NCBI GenBank assembly: GCA_030374805.1
Contig: JARGSG010000213.1
Span: 62,001-126,000 of the forward strand
Length of the DNA: 64,000 bases
DNA from: Gracilaria gracilis
Taxonomy: Eukaryota; Rhodophyta; Florideophyceae; Gracilariales; Gracilariaceae
Direction: 5' to 3'
This document shows positions 9,474-21,500 of this stretch, piece after piece. Made by a program: the position numbers and the translations under genes. Within the stretch, counting starts at the first letter, position 1. Every line of letters begins with the position of its first letter. The notes under the pieces are model-generated. The model ran no database searches, was not told the DNA's origin, and worked only from the letters and a program-made list of their open reading frames with translations.

Positions 9474-10885
9474 TATCAAAGCCATACAGATGAGGGGGGC
9501 TTGGCTTGCTTCCATCAATGAAGGCGACTCACGGCTGCATGTTGAGAGTAATATTTAGTGCCCATGATTTCTGCGTTTAACATAGAGAAGTTCACACTGA
9601 TGGTCGCTTGTGTTGTAAAAGAACCGTATGAATCTGCATCCCTTCTGCTTCCTTCGCAGCTTCCTTGTAAACGTAGACGTGCAACGAAGAGTTGAAAGGA
9701 GCTTCCGGTGCAAGCCGTCTTCGACACGGGCGCGGACAGAGACAGTGTCGCCATCATCTCGCGGGTGGCATCAGCGAACTCGTCGGCCGCTCGAGTCGAG
9801 AGTGCCGCCAGCTCCGAAAAACGAAAACATTTGCCCACAAAAATAGTCCAATAATTTCGAAAATAGGATAAAAGTTAGATACAGTCGGTGCGATGAACCG
9901 CATCCGTCGGGCTCGAGACACTCGACACTCTTCGTCGTCGTCTTTGACGTTCCCCCAACTTTGTTAAGATTGGCGCCAGCCAAAGGCAAGCACATGGTGG
10001 TGGAATCCAAAATGCCTTTGGACGCGTGTGAGTGATCCTCAATCAACGTCTCGTTCTACCTCACGCACAACATGGCCATTGCTTTGTGCTCATGTCACGA
10101 GGTGTTTCACGTATTCAACTGTTTACCGGCGGGTGTTCTCCAATGAAGCGCTGTTGAGTTTGCGGAAGAAGGGCAGTTGAAAGCAGATGTCCACATCGAT
10201 GAATCGAACGTTGAACAGAGATATCGCTACAGTACATGTGTCCCGGATTCTGTGTATGGGGAAATTCGATAGATCATACGTGAAGGTGCATATCGATACG
10301 GCATATGCCTGCCGGCTTCCGTTGACAGTGTAACCCTTCATCTGTGCTACCACTCAGACAACCATTGTGGTCAGAACGCTCTTGACTATGGGCTTAGTAA
10401 GGGCCACAATGATGTCGAGATGATCTCAAGACGAGCATGCCTCCTGGCACAATCATACGCGCACGTCACAAACACGTGCTTCAGCGCATCATGACTTCAG
10501 CTTTGCCTCGGGCGTTCCATGAGGCGAGTGTCGATCACCGTCGCGACAACCGTGCACTATCGACAATCTGGCACTGTTCGGGACGCAACGAAAAACTGTC
10601 GGGTACACTTTGGATGCCGGGGAAGCTGCTACGCTATACGCACAAACGCAAAGAGCAAGAGGTGATGCTAAGGAGCAGTGCATTGCATAACAAGCCGAGC
10701 CATGTGTTCGGCTTTTGTGTTCTGAACCCTCCATTATTGGGGAGAATAGAACGGATTGCACCGATCGGTTTACCGGCAACGAGTTGATTGTGCCAAGCAC
10801 GTGCATGCGGGTGAACAGCTCGCTCACTCGCAGCTCACCAGACGTAGCGGTGACGCAGTGGTGCATCGTCTACAGCAGGAAGCAC
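9474..10885. other. No gene recognised
   Basis: Short overlapping open frames only (up to about 125 codons). Several begin at GTG rather than ATG and none has a familiar motif. No repeats or RNA genes seen. Confidence 0.45.
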
Positions 10886-11743
10886 TCAGCTTCGAAAGCC
10901 CATCGCTCTCAACACCGCACCTGTATCCGACAGGTCATCCATCAAGAAAGTGGGACCCTCCCGCCGCAGCAGCTCGCGGTCATGCGCGCCCGTGGCGACG
11001 GCCAGCGACGCGGCGCCGTTCTTTTTTGCGGCCTTGACGTCCGACGTGGCGTCTCCCACATGCACCACCCTCTCCATGACCACGTCCGGCGCGCAGCGTC
11101 GCACGGCCAGCTTGAGAATATCCGCGCGCTCCTCCTGCTCATCGCCGAACGCGCCGCCCACAAAGAACGAGCGCAGCCCCGCGCTGCTGAGCTTGGCCTC
11201 CGCGATGGCGGCCATGTTGCCCGTGGTGAGCGCGCACGGCACGTCACGTTCGGTTATGGCTTTGAGGAGCTTGACCACGCCCGGAAGCACCAGGTACGAC
11301 GTATCGGCCTGCACGTCCATGGCGCGTTCGGCGTGTCGGAGCACGTCGCGCATCTTGTGGTCAATGTCGACGGCGCTGACGTTGGCCAACGTGCACATGC
11401 TTCGAATGATGGAAAGGTCGGTACTTCCGACGTGCGGCACGTCATCCACGCTGACGCGCGCGCCATGCACGGCAAGCACCGCTTCGTTGATGGCGGTCTT
11501 GTGCGCCTGGTTGTTGAAGGGCGGCGCGGCGCGAAGCAAGGTGCCGTCAATGTCCCAGGTGACGAGCTGCGGTGCGGCGCGAACGGCCATGGTGGCGGCG
11601 GCGCGCGCGGACGGGCGGAGCGTGCGCGACAGCGGCGTTCGCATGCGGCCGGAGGGCGCTGTGGCGGGGACGGTGGCGGAGACGGTGGCGGGCGGTGAGA
11701 AGGCCGGCGGCGACGAGTTGGTGGGCGCGGCGGTGCGCGGCAT
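10886..11743 (-). CDS. HAD-superfamily phosphatase, phosphoglycolate phosphatase-like, probably organelle-targeted
   Basis: 285 residues from the ATG at 11743. The frame is open further upstream to 12007, but that extension is low-complexity and very basic. The chosen start leaves residues 1-55 rich in Ser, Thr, Ala, Pro and Arg without acidic residues, as in a chloroplast or mitochondrial transit peptide. The catalytic domain shows motif I WDIDGTLL (nucleophile D64, acid/base D66), motif II ALTTGN (T173-T174) and motif IV VGDATSD (D231, D235). The stretch between motifs I and II is helical and of the size of a C1 cap. The family hydrolyses phosphate monoesters with Mg2+; phosphoglycolate or another small sugar phosphate is a plausible substrate but is not proven by sequence. 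No introns or frameshifts seen. Neighbours are unrelated. Confidence 0.85.
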   Translation of the reverse strand: MPRTAAPTNSSPPAFSPPATVSATVPATAPSGRMRTPLSRTLRPSARAAATMAVRAAPQLVTWDIDGTLLRAAPPFNNQAHKTAINEAVLAVHGARVSVDDVPHVGSTDLSIIRSMCTLANVSAVDIDHKMRDVLRHAERAMDVQADTSYLVLPGVVKLLKAITERDVPCALTTGNMAAIAEAKLSSAGLRSFFVGGAFGDEQEERADILKLAVRRCAPDVVMERVVHVGDATSDVKAAKKNGAASLAVATGAHDRELLRREGPTFLMDDLSDTGAVLRAMGFRS

Positions 11744-12756
11744 GGGGAGTGAAGCGCTGTGGCGGCGGCCTTGTGGGGAGCGCGAGCGGCGCCCGCGGAG
11801 CGCGAGTGCTCGCACAGAGCGCGCGCGCGTGCGAGCGCCGCCGCGCTGACCGTTGATTGGCGTACGAATGGCTGTGCGTCGCGCACGTGTGGCGCGCTGC
11901 TGCAACTGACGCGTGTGCTGCGCGTGGCTTGCGTGGAAGCAATGCTCGCGCTGTGCTCGCCAATGCTCTTTGAGCCGCGACGGCTCGTATCCAGAGAGCA
12001 AGTCCAAGGAGCTCCCTGTTCATCATCGTCTCTCCCCCTCCTTAACGGCCAGCTACGCACTTTCGTGGCGCTTTCGTACTCTTGCGCACGCCCTTATGCC
12101 TTCGGGTACATGAAAAAGTAGCCACTACAAGACCACCTCCACTTCCGTCCCGGCCACCGCCCCGCCGGCAACCGCCTCCATCGCTGCCTCTGCGACGCTT
12201 TCTACTACCAGCAACAGACGGTGAACGGTGCGGTGCTGCAGACAAAAGCACCGCAGCAAGAGCATTAATAATCATCTACTTTTCTTTATAATTCTCCTTC
12301 GTTATATTTGTCAACTTCAATGATCTCTCAACAAAAATCATCCTGACGTTCCTGCAAATTCCATAGCCTGCCTTTTCGAACAGGAAAGAACCTAATTCCT
12401 GTATCCACATGTTCCATCCCACAATAATAATACTTCTCTCGCTACTGAGTACTGTAGCTTTCATGGGCCACAACTGCGTACCCTGGTACTTGTTTCTGGC
12501 AGATGCAACGTCATATCGAAGAAACAAGCACCCCCGACTTCAAATCTTTCCATTCTTGTTCTTGCCTTTGCATGACCGTTTCCATAGATTCCACTCAACG
12601 TGTCTTGGAATGCGCTATCCTTGCAACCAGTTCTCCTCTTGAGGTGATATTCAATTACAATTACACTCAACACAACACTGGACAAGATACAAGAAACAAG
12701 CGTGCCCCTGCATGTTCAACTGAAGCTGTAAGTCCGGTGAACAACACTCATCTGCA
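11744..12756. other. GC-rich upstream region of the phosphatase, then AT-richer spacer; no gene
   Basis: From 11744 to about 12270 the sequence is very GC-rich and gives long but uninformative frames in several phases. From 12270 to 12756 it is AT-richer. No convincing coding sequence or TATA box was found. Confidence 0.5.
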
Positions 12757-14830
12757 GTTACAGCTGTCCCGTCGCGAATCGACACTGGTGCGCCTGTCCC
12801 CCATGCGTCGTGCGCACGACGAGTCGAGCATTCCCTTACAAACACACCTTCAATTGCCTTACAGAGATACCTTCAAGCCGCCGGCTCCTCGTGCCCTCGA
12901 GCTCGCGCCCTTTCAATTTCGCCCCAGGAGCGCGCTCGCGGAGTACCTCCGTAGATATCGTTGCTACATTTACCCTCGTACCTTCGTGCTCGCCGCCTCT
13001 TCCACAACCCGGCGCACGGCGCCGCCAGCTCGCACGGCACCGCCAGCTCCACGTCGCCGCCAGCTCGCCCGTCGCCGCGAGCCCGCCGGTCGTCTCGAAT
13101 GTCAGCCCAGCATCCCAGACGACGGGAACGCCAATTACAACGCCGTGCGCGTACGGAGCAGCGAGCTCGCGAAGACGAGCGGCGCGCAGGTCACCACGTC
13201 CCACACGGCAGGGGTGCGGCCGTCGCGGACAAGCTCGAGCGCCGAATTCGGGCAGCTGCAGCGTACCTTCCAGCTCGCCGCCACTCTGACACACCGGCGC
13301 ACGTCGCCTCGAGCTCACGCGTCGCCGCGAGCTCGCACGGCGTCTCTAATGTCGGTCCAGCATCCCAGACGGTGGCAAGTCAATTCGAACGCTGTGCGCG
13401 ACACCCCGGCGCACGTCGCCACGAGCTCCCGAGGACGTGCGGCACGCAGCCCACCACGTCCAGTGTGGCTCCCAGCTCACCACGTCCCATGCGGCAGGGG
13501 TACGGCCGGCGCGGCCAAGCGCGCGCGCTGAATTCGGGCGGCTACGGCTTACCTCGTGCTCGTCGCCTTTTCGAGACCCCGGAGCACGTCGCCGCAAGCT
13601 CGCACGTCGCCTCGAATGTCGGTCCAGCATCCCGGACTACTGCGAAGCCAATTGGAACGCCGTGCGCATAGGGAGCAGTGAGCTCGCGAAGATGTGCGGC
13701 ACGCAGCTCACCACGTCCCATACGGCCCGTAGCGCCGAGCGCGCGCGCTGAATGCGGGCGGTCGCGATGGTACAAAAGCCGCACCGAAACTCCTCGACCC
13801 ATCTACAAAAGCCCTTCCCAACCCTCCTCTTCACATCCGCTCTTGTACACATCGCTCATTTGTTGCCCTGGATGGCGCTTCTCCGACACACTTATCCGCC
13901 TGATCGAACCGACTTTGTGGCAGAATCTCGAGGCTCTCTGGTTTTTCTAGACGCTTTTCAACCGGCCGGGTATCTCATCATCGTATTCGCTGTCGTGGTT
14001 TTGTAGCTCAAGCTTGTCCGCGCTCCTGCGCTTTCGCTTCTTCCCCATTCGCTCTGGCACCTGCCCACCCTCTTCTTTCTCGGCCGCTGTTGTACATACC
14101 TCCTCTCTCTCTTTCTCTCTTGCTATCGCGCATTTTCTCTGCCTGATACTTGTGGATTCGACTGGCTCTTGGAAAGAATTCTTCCCGCAAATGGAATTGG
14201 AACACCATTCTGGACACTTGGTGGTTCTTCTAACCAATCTTCACCCGGTCGGGAAACTCGTCTTCTTTGTCTCTGCTTTGTCATCTGTATATTGTTGTGA
14301 ACTTTGCTGCCGCCGTTTAAGCCAACTGGCGTGCTGGCATATCGGGCAGGAACTGTGAATTGGTGTCACTGAAAGTTTTCGTCGGTGCAACACCTCACAA
14401 CCATACTTCATATTCGTCACCGTCTTCTCGGGTAACGAATATCATCTACATCCACATTCTGGATTCCCCAAACCTCCCAGAATTCCGTGATCTACATCTT
14501 TTCTATTTTAGTCGCTGGACAGCCGCACTGTTCCAGGGGGTTTCCTCTCCACATGTTCATTCCGTTGCTCGGGCCTACCACTGTACATATTGGGTGGGCA
14601 TTGTGGTAGGGTCTCGGCAGTGGTCGGAGGGGCGCCCCATCGGTTGCTTGTGAAATGTTTCGTTTTCACTTTGGAACCGTCGACGTAAGGGCCGCTGTCG
14701 GGAGGGAATTGTATCAGGTGACCGGTCATTGCTTATTCTTGTAAGTTGCTTGTTTGCTGCTTTTTCATCACGCTGTTGAGGTGCATCTTTGTTTTCGTGT
14801 TTCACGGATCTAACCTCCGATGTTTGTACG
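12757..14830. repeat. Mosaic repeat, block A, copy 1
   Basis: Starts at CAGTTACAGCTGTCCCGTCG and is collinear with 32874-34790. The first kilobase is GC-rich and contains three related units of about 250-270 bp, each with CCAGCATCCC (near 13105, 13356 and 13626) followed by ACGCCGTGCG-like and TCACCACGTCCCA-like motifs. The second half (13780-14800) is pyrimidine-rich. Open frames of up to 342 codons here read in many phases and do not look like real genes. Confidence 0.75.
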
Positions 14831-14863
14831 ATTGTGTATCTTCTTCACAGATTTGGAAGTCTT

Positions 14864-14966
14864 TGTATAACAGAACCACTGTATAACAGAACCACTGTAT
14901 AACAGAACCTTTGTACAACAGACCCTTTGTACATTAGAACCTTTGTACAACAGACCCTTTGTACCA
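14864..14966. repeat. 16-bp minisatellite (TGTATAACAGAACCAC type), copy 1
   Basis: About six tandem copies of a 16-bp unit varying between TGTATAACAGAACCAC and TGTACAACAGACCCTT. The same array, with different unit numbers, occurs at 23862 and 34799, always at the start of block B. Confidence 0.85.
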
Positions 14967-16610
14967 TACAGCTGTACTATAGCCTTCTACTTTCTAACTT
15001 TTGACTACTAACTCTCTTTAACTTCAACAACTAACTTTCTCCTAACTTTCAACCACTAACTGGATATAACTTTGCTTTCACTAACTGTCCTCATATTTTG
15101 TACACATTACTGCAACCAATCTGGAAATAGCCATGCATCCAAACGGAAGAATCAACATCTTGTATATACTTCGTTTCTATTGCACTGCTCAAAACAAGCG
15201 CATGCATATCGCAATCTCACAGAGCACAGAGCACGAATCAAACCCCACCTTTTCGGCAAGCCAAACGCTCAAATAAATCTATACTTATATACAACCTTTA
15301 GTTTTGCCTCCCTTTTTCATACCTTTCCGACTTTTCTCTGTGACAATGTACCCAAAAATAGTAGGCGAAGGGCACAGCACAACAAGTAGTACAGCTCTCT
15401 TCTGGTACACTAGATCTTTCAAACAAATGGAGTACGTTTCAGTTGTGATAACATCAAGTTACTAACAGTTAGGAAGAACCCTATTCGAATGCATCTGGAC
15501 TTTGCCCATCTTGTACTCTACTGAGAAACCTCAAATGAACCCGGATGGACTGCGCCACGATGAACAAAACATGAATGGAAAGAGCATGGTAAGAAACCGC
15601 GGCACGGGAAAAACAAATTACACTCCCTCCATTGGCCTTGGTTAGCATGACGATGATAACGATGCGTTGGGTGGTGCACTGTTTTATGCACTAGAGAGAT
15701 CGGATGGAGTTAGGCTAGACGGCGTCTAACCGTAAATGAAGTTGGAGTGCTGCTCGCCGAAGGAAGGGGGTGTACGGCGTACACTGTACGCGACGCACGG
15801 TGGATGTGTCACGCACGTGACACATGATGTGGCAGGCTGTGTCGCGGCAGCTGGGCGATCATCGAGATCATCTTGCTCTCCCCTACTGTAAGTAGAACTA
15901 CTGTATGTATCTCCGAGCGCGCGACGGTCGTTGATCGCGTGATCTCGTGAGATTTGCTTTCATTTAATTTAATTAATTTTTTTAGATTTGATGCATCAAC
16001 CAATTGCAGCCAACGTGGCAGCAATGCTTGCCGCTGGCAGCCCGGAGTGATATTGGAGCCGCGATGATATAATTCATCACGTCGCTATATAGATACGAGA
16101 GGTTTGAACGTGGAGATGCCACTGCTTTAGTATAGTATCAAGGCACAAAGAACTTTTCAGGATCGAAAAAGATGGAAGAAAGAGAAGCACCCTTCGTTCT
16201 ACGTGGCAATGATAGCGCTAAACCGTAATATAAATCAGCCTCTCGTAATTGTGAGTGTAAGGTGAAGTGGGATGAGCACACAGCAGCTGATTCCGTTCTC
16301 GGTGGCCAAACCTTTGCAAGTAATCACAGTCCTTTCCATACAGGGTGCGTTCAACAAAACTGCGGCCGCAGAAGAATGCAAGAGTGTTAAAGGGTTAAAC
16401 TTTTATCCTTGTACCGACGGTACCTGTCCTAACCCTCGAAACCTAGATACCGTGGGAGCTTTGCCCTGTTGAGATATCTACCTTCGTACAAATGGCTACT
16501 GAACAAGGAACCGCAAATGGCGTGGAACAACTCCAAGACGTGTTCCACGACAAAACGTTGGACAACTACTGAATTCGTGTACACGTGGCGTTGGTATACG
16601 TGTACAGCAG
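14864..16610. repeat. Mosaic repeat, block B, copy 1
   Basis: Collinear with 23862-25605 and, for its first 570 bp, with 34799-35365. Contains a palindrome at 15804-15825 (10-bp arms ATGTGTCACG) and ends near ACACGTGGCGTTGGTATACG. No coding sequence recognised. Confidence 0.75.
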
Positions 16611-17142
16611 TCTGAGGTGTTCAACGTCAAATCTCAAGCTACCTGTAAGGTTACTGAGGCCCTGTCTTAACAACCGTTGACGACGCGTTGTCGTTGTCGG
16701 TCGTCGACACTATATCTTGAGTTTCTCAAGAATATCTGGCTGTAAATTAAACTGCGATCTGCCCCGCTCCTCCCAGAGGGCCACTACCTTCCTCCCTGTA
16801 TTATGCACTGCGTCAGACAGCGTCACTGTCTGACACAGTACACATCAATATCTGGAAAAGGATCCTTACGGCAAGCACGTAGATCTCTTTAATCTGTATG
16901 GATGAGGTGCATCTACGTTCTTTTCTTCATACCAAACATCATGATGAACGCACACTATTTCGACTTCCGACCGTCGTCGTCCGCGCACAACACCCGTTCG
17001 AGCAGCGCTCACCTGATCTTCTCCCCTCGGTTCTGCGATTCTGGCCCTTACTCAATGATCAAAGAGAACAATTCCGCGGAATTCATTCCGTGAAATGCAG
17101 GCCGCTGCTTAAAAACTAACGAAGACAAAAGAACAGGGTGTA
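16611..17142. other. Leader region of the Harbinger-like transposase; no gene
   Basis: Short unrecognised frames only. I could not find a matching pair of terminal inverted repeats for the transposase that follows. Confidence 0.4.
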
Positions 17143-18417
17143 ATGGTTGCATTTATTCAATCGCAGTCTGCATATCGCAGAGATGTTCTGATAAAGAGTG
17201 CATTTGTCGTAGAAGCATTTCAGCACTCTTTGAACGCTATCAGAACGGTCTTGAAGAACTATTCTGTCCAGAAAAGACGCCCGACAATAATTAAGCGCTT
17301 GCTAACCTATGAAACTCTTTCTACCAATCTTAATTCTCGCGCGTTTCGCAATGTATTTCGAATGACACGAGACCAGTTTGAAGGCTTATTTACGAAGATT
17401 TCTCATCGCCTCGACCGAAACGTTGAAATGGGCGAGCGATCGAAGCGTCCTACTATCACACCAAGAACTCGCTTGGCCATCACTCTTCGCATGTTGGCCG
17501 GTTCAAGTTATGCGGATATAATGCTGTCTTTTCATGTTGGGCGATCAACGGCGTATCACGTATTTCACGAGACCAGGAAGGCCATCGCAGAGGAGATGAG
17601 CCTTCCTGGTCTGCCGCAATCGGTCGCAGAGCTGGAAAAACTCTCCTTGGGATTTAAACATTCGCGGAAACGTCTCAGCCCTCTGTCGGGCTGTGTAGGA
17701 GCAATTGATGGTATCGCCGTGAAAATGAAGAAGCCAAAGTGCCCTAATGCTGCGGCGTTTTATTGTCGCAAGAACTACTACTCGCTTCCGGTTCAAGCTC
17801 TAGTAGATTCTCGATATCGCTTTTTGGACGTCTCAATTCGATGCGTCGGCTCTACGCATGACCAATTGGCACATGCTGTTTCAAAACTGGGACGCTACCT
17901 CGCTGAAAAGAATCTACGAGTTGAATATTGGATTGCTGGGGATGAGGCCTACGTCTGTACTAACAGTCTTATTTCTCCTATTCCTGTTTCGCAGGTCCGA
18001 ACGTGCTGGGAGGACGCATTTAACTTTTATTTATCCTCGTTACGGATACATGTTGAACAGGCTTTTGGTATGTTGGTCGCTCGGTGGAGGATTCTGAACT
18101 ATCTGGAGTTCTCTGTGAACGTCAACTGCGAAATTGTGGCAGTTTGTATGAAGCTACACAATTTCTGCATAGAGAATGGACCATCTGGGGGAAAGGATAT
18201 TACTGAGGACGAGCTCTGTGAGCGTACTCGGGACGTTTTGGCCTGGTATGAGTGTTGCAAGGAGAGACATGCTGATTGGGTAAGTGGGGATGAAGAGCCT
18301 GAGATAGATGGTGTATTTGTAATATCAAAGAGAGACGCTTTGGTGCAAGTCATTGCATGCAAGAAACTAACGCGTCCCTTGCCTCGTGGTGCGCCGTGTA
18401 ACCATATCCAATCGTGA
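17143..18417 (+). CDS. PIF/Harbinger-type DDE transposase
   Basis: 424-residue single-exon ORF from ATG to TGA. After a basic N-terminus, residues 119-142 (YADIMLSFHVGRSTAYHVF) resemble the helix-turn-helix of Harbinger transposases. The DDE nuclease domain (DDE_Tnp_4 type) has GAIDG (D189), GDEAY (D267) and HVEQAFGML (E305), followed by MKLHNFCI, the usual family tail. All three catalytic residues are present and there is no frameshift, so the enzyme could be active. It would cut and paste the element, normally with a 3-bp target duplication. The usual second Myb-like protein of Harbinger elements was not found nearby. The ORF ends only 85 bp before the likely flippase ATG, so there is almost no room for a 3' terminus. 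Confidence 0.85.
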   Translation: MVAFIQSQSAYRRDVLIKSAFVVEAFQHSLNAIRTVLKNYSVQKRRPTIIKRLLTYETLSTNLNSRAFRNVFRMTRDQFEGLFTKISHRLDRNVEMGERSKRPTITPRTRLAITLRMLAGSSYADIMLSFHVGRSTAYHVFHETRKAIAEEMSLPGLPQSVAELEKLSLGFKHSRKRLSPLSGCVGAIDGIAVKMKKPKCPNAAAFYCRKNYYSLPVQALVDSRYRFLDVSIRCVGSTHDQLAHAVSKLGRYLAEKNLRVEYWIAGDEAYVCTNSLISPIPVSQVRTCWEDAFNFYLSSLRIHVEQAFGMLVARWRILNYLEFSVNVNCEIVAVCMKLHNFCIENGPSGGKDITEDELCERTRDVLAWYECCKERHADWVSGDEEPEIDGVFVISKRDALVQVIACKKLTRPLPRGAPCNHIQS

Positions 18418-18502
18418 CCGTGGTAGCGAGAAGCGCCGCGTTGGCTCCCGCCTCAATCCCGTCGACGAGCCTCCGCCTCACCCAGACTCCACGACGTCGT
18501 AT

Positions 18503-21500
18503 ATGATGCTCGGTGACGATGACGTCGAACGTCCGGCAGGTCGTCTTCATGGAGCCTCTCATCACCGCGACTCGTCGCAAGAAACCGAACAGCATGCTTC
18601 CTTCCTTCCCCGCCTTTCTGCGCGCGAGCTGGCTGGAATGGCCGACAAGTCCATACAACGTGCCCACGTTCTTGGCCAGCGCGCTGTCACAAGAGCTGCC
18701 GGCTTTGCTAAGGTTGGTCGTCTCCCCAGTCTGGCTGCCATCACTGGCTTCGGCGGCAAGCGAGCTCCTGTCGAAGGCAGTGATCAAGGTAGTGATGATG
18801 GTGTGGGAGCGCGTATGTCCACCTTGTCTGGCGCTGGTTTGCATGCGCTCAGACGGAGGAACGAGCCGGAGTTTCGAACTGTCCACATTAACGATGTACA
18901 TGCAAATTCTCACTTCCCTACTAACTATGTTTCTACCACCAAGTACTCCTTGTTGAGCGCTTTGCCTCTCTTTCTTTATGAACAATTCACTTGCTTTAGT
19001 AATGCCTACTTTCTGATGGTTGGTATTGGCTACACAATCGATAGGGTATCTCCCATTTTCACTGTTGGTCGTTACTCTACGCTGTGGGTGTTGTCTGTCG
19101 TCGTTACCATTTCCGGTGTTAAGGAAGGTCTTGAATACTACAATCGTTACAAAGAGGATCGACGTGTGAACCGAGCCGTTACCCATGTCGTGGGAAGCTC
19201 ACGAGAAGCAGATCAATGGGCGACGGTACGAGTAGGTGACATTCTTAAGATATTCGAAACGGAGCATCTTCCGGCCGACATCGTTCTCGTTGCTTGCTCT
19301 AATGACGATGTTATAGCCTATATTGAAACCAAACAGCTTGATGGTGAAAGTAATCTCAAGGTCAAAGCTGTTCCTCAAGAGCTGCGCGACGTCTTTAGCT
19401 CAGAGTCTACATCTCTTTTAGCCCGGGGGCGAATTGAATGCGAGACACCCAACGACCGCTTGTACAAATTTAACGGGCGCATGTTTATCGAGAAGAATGG
19501 TGTATCGGCCAATGCGGAAGAGCCTATTGCCTTAGGTCCAGAAAACATTATGATTCGTGGTTCCTCTTTGAGGAATACCGACTGGGTAATGGGAATTGTA
19601 GTCAATACCGAAAGAGATACAAAGCTTATGCCGAACATGAAACCGAGGCCCAGGAAGAACTCTAAGCTGGAAAGGGAAACGAATCGGCATTACTTCTTAT
19701 CTCTTGTGCTTCAGATATGCGTTGTGGTTGCCCTCACGATCCAGAACAGCCGCATTTGCGAGCAGTTATTCGATGGAGACACACCACGTGCATGGTATCT
19801 TCTGGAGAGAGACGGATGCGGTTCACTTGACTCGTTCTTGCGTTTCTTCACCTTCTTTTTGACGTTCGCTGCGTTGATTCCTATATCACTCTATGTATCA
19901 ATGGAGATCGTTAGAGGATTCCAGGTGTATTTTATGGAGCGCGATCGTAACATGATTGATCAGGAAACCGGTATCAAAACAGAAGTACGAACATCAAACC
20001 TGAATGAGGAGCTTGGCGTTATTCAGCATTTGTTCACGGACAAGACGGGTACACTAACTGCCAATCGAATGGAATTTAAAAAGTGCTCTCTCGGTGGGCG
20101 CGTATATGAAGTGGGCGACAATCTTAATACAGGAGCAACAAGCCTACGTGATCTCAAAGAAGCCATGCAAGCTGGACCAGAGCCGTCTGCAGTCCGCAAC
20201 TTTTCTGTGCCTGAACTTGAAGATGCTGATATGGCTTTTCGCCTTCTGGCAATATGACATTCGGTTGTTGCTGAACACGTCCAAGAAACTGATCAGGCAA
20301 GTGAACACAATACAGATACGAGCGAAACTAGCAGCGCGATTCGTCGACGCATTATGAGAAAGCGTCGAAACAAGGAACGAGGTCGGGTCGCTACTGACTC
20401 AGGTACACAAAACGACCCTTCTCGAGAAAGCGCTACGTCTTTAATGACAAACCAGAGCAAGGTGACTGGGAGTGGTGAGGATGGTGACCAACGTCAATCA
20501 AGCTCTCTTGGAGAATCCGGCACCAGTGGAACTGTTCTGAACTATCAGGCGTCCTCTCCTGATAAGGTCGCATTGGTACAGGCTGCAAGAGCTAAAGGAT
20601 ATACATATCTATCAAGGTCAAATAGAGATACCATTGTTGATGTATTTGGAAGATCTGAGACGCACATTTTGCTCGAGACTATTGAGTTCCACTCGACCCG
20701 GAAGAGGATGAGTGTTATAACTAGAGACCCACAGGGTCAGGTCCGCATTTATACCAAGGGAGCCGATGCAATCATATTCGAGAGACTAGCATCCGGGCAA
20801 CAAGAGGCATATGAAATGACCGAGAGACATCTCCATGAGTTTGCCGTCGAGGGTTTGCGCACACTTTGTCTAGCTTACGCTGATCTGGACGACGACTGGT
20901 TTGAAGACTGGCCACATCGTTACCGTATCGCATGTTCGGAAATGAATGACCGAGAGCGCTATGGCAAGGGTTGCGGATGAAGTTGAGCGGAATCTAACTC
21001 TGATCGGAGCCACCGCGATTGAGGACCAGTTACAAGAAGGGGTACCTGATACATTACGCAAACTGGAAAGGGCTGGGGTCCAGGTTTGGGTGCTAACTGG
21101 TGATAAGCAAGAAACAGCGATCAACATTGGACTGTCCTGCGGAGCCATTGATGAAGGTATGGATGTTGTCATCAGAAATGAAGAAAATCTTGAGGATAGT
21201 GCTGCACAGCTGGATAGAGCTCTTCGGAGATGGGGGGCGATCGTACAGTCAGATCGCAGCATGGAAAAGAAACTTGGTATTGTTATTGACGGCCAGACTC
21301 TTCACTACGCCCTAGAAGAACTACAAAAAACGCTGATGGTTGTCACGAACAAGGCGCGGTCTGTGATCGCTTGCAGAGTAAGTCCAAAACAGAAGACGGA
21401 GATAGTTGAACTAGTCAGGAAGCACGTTCCAAATGAGGGGACTCTGGCAATCGGAGACGGTGCTAACGATGTCGGTATGATTCAGGCCGCTCATGTGGGA

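Noticed and set aside
12503..13671. Long open frames (342, 236 and 160 codons) in the GC-rich part of block A
   Set aside because: They overlap in several phases, are biased to Arg/Ala/Ser/Pro as expected from GC-rich DNA and are not kept in the same form in the second copy.
16342..16370. GGGTGCGTTCAACAAAAC as left terminal repeat of the Harbinger element
   Set aside because: The same sequence lies inside block B at 25330 without a transposase, and no inverted partner was found after 18417.
18350..19186. 278-codon minus-strand frame opposite the flippase
   Set aside because: Antisense shadow of the conserved flippase N-terminus; no features of its own.
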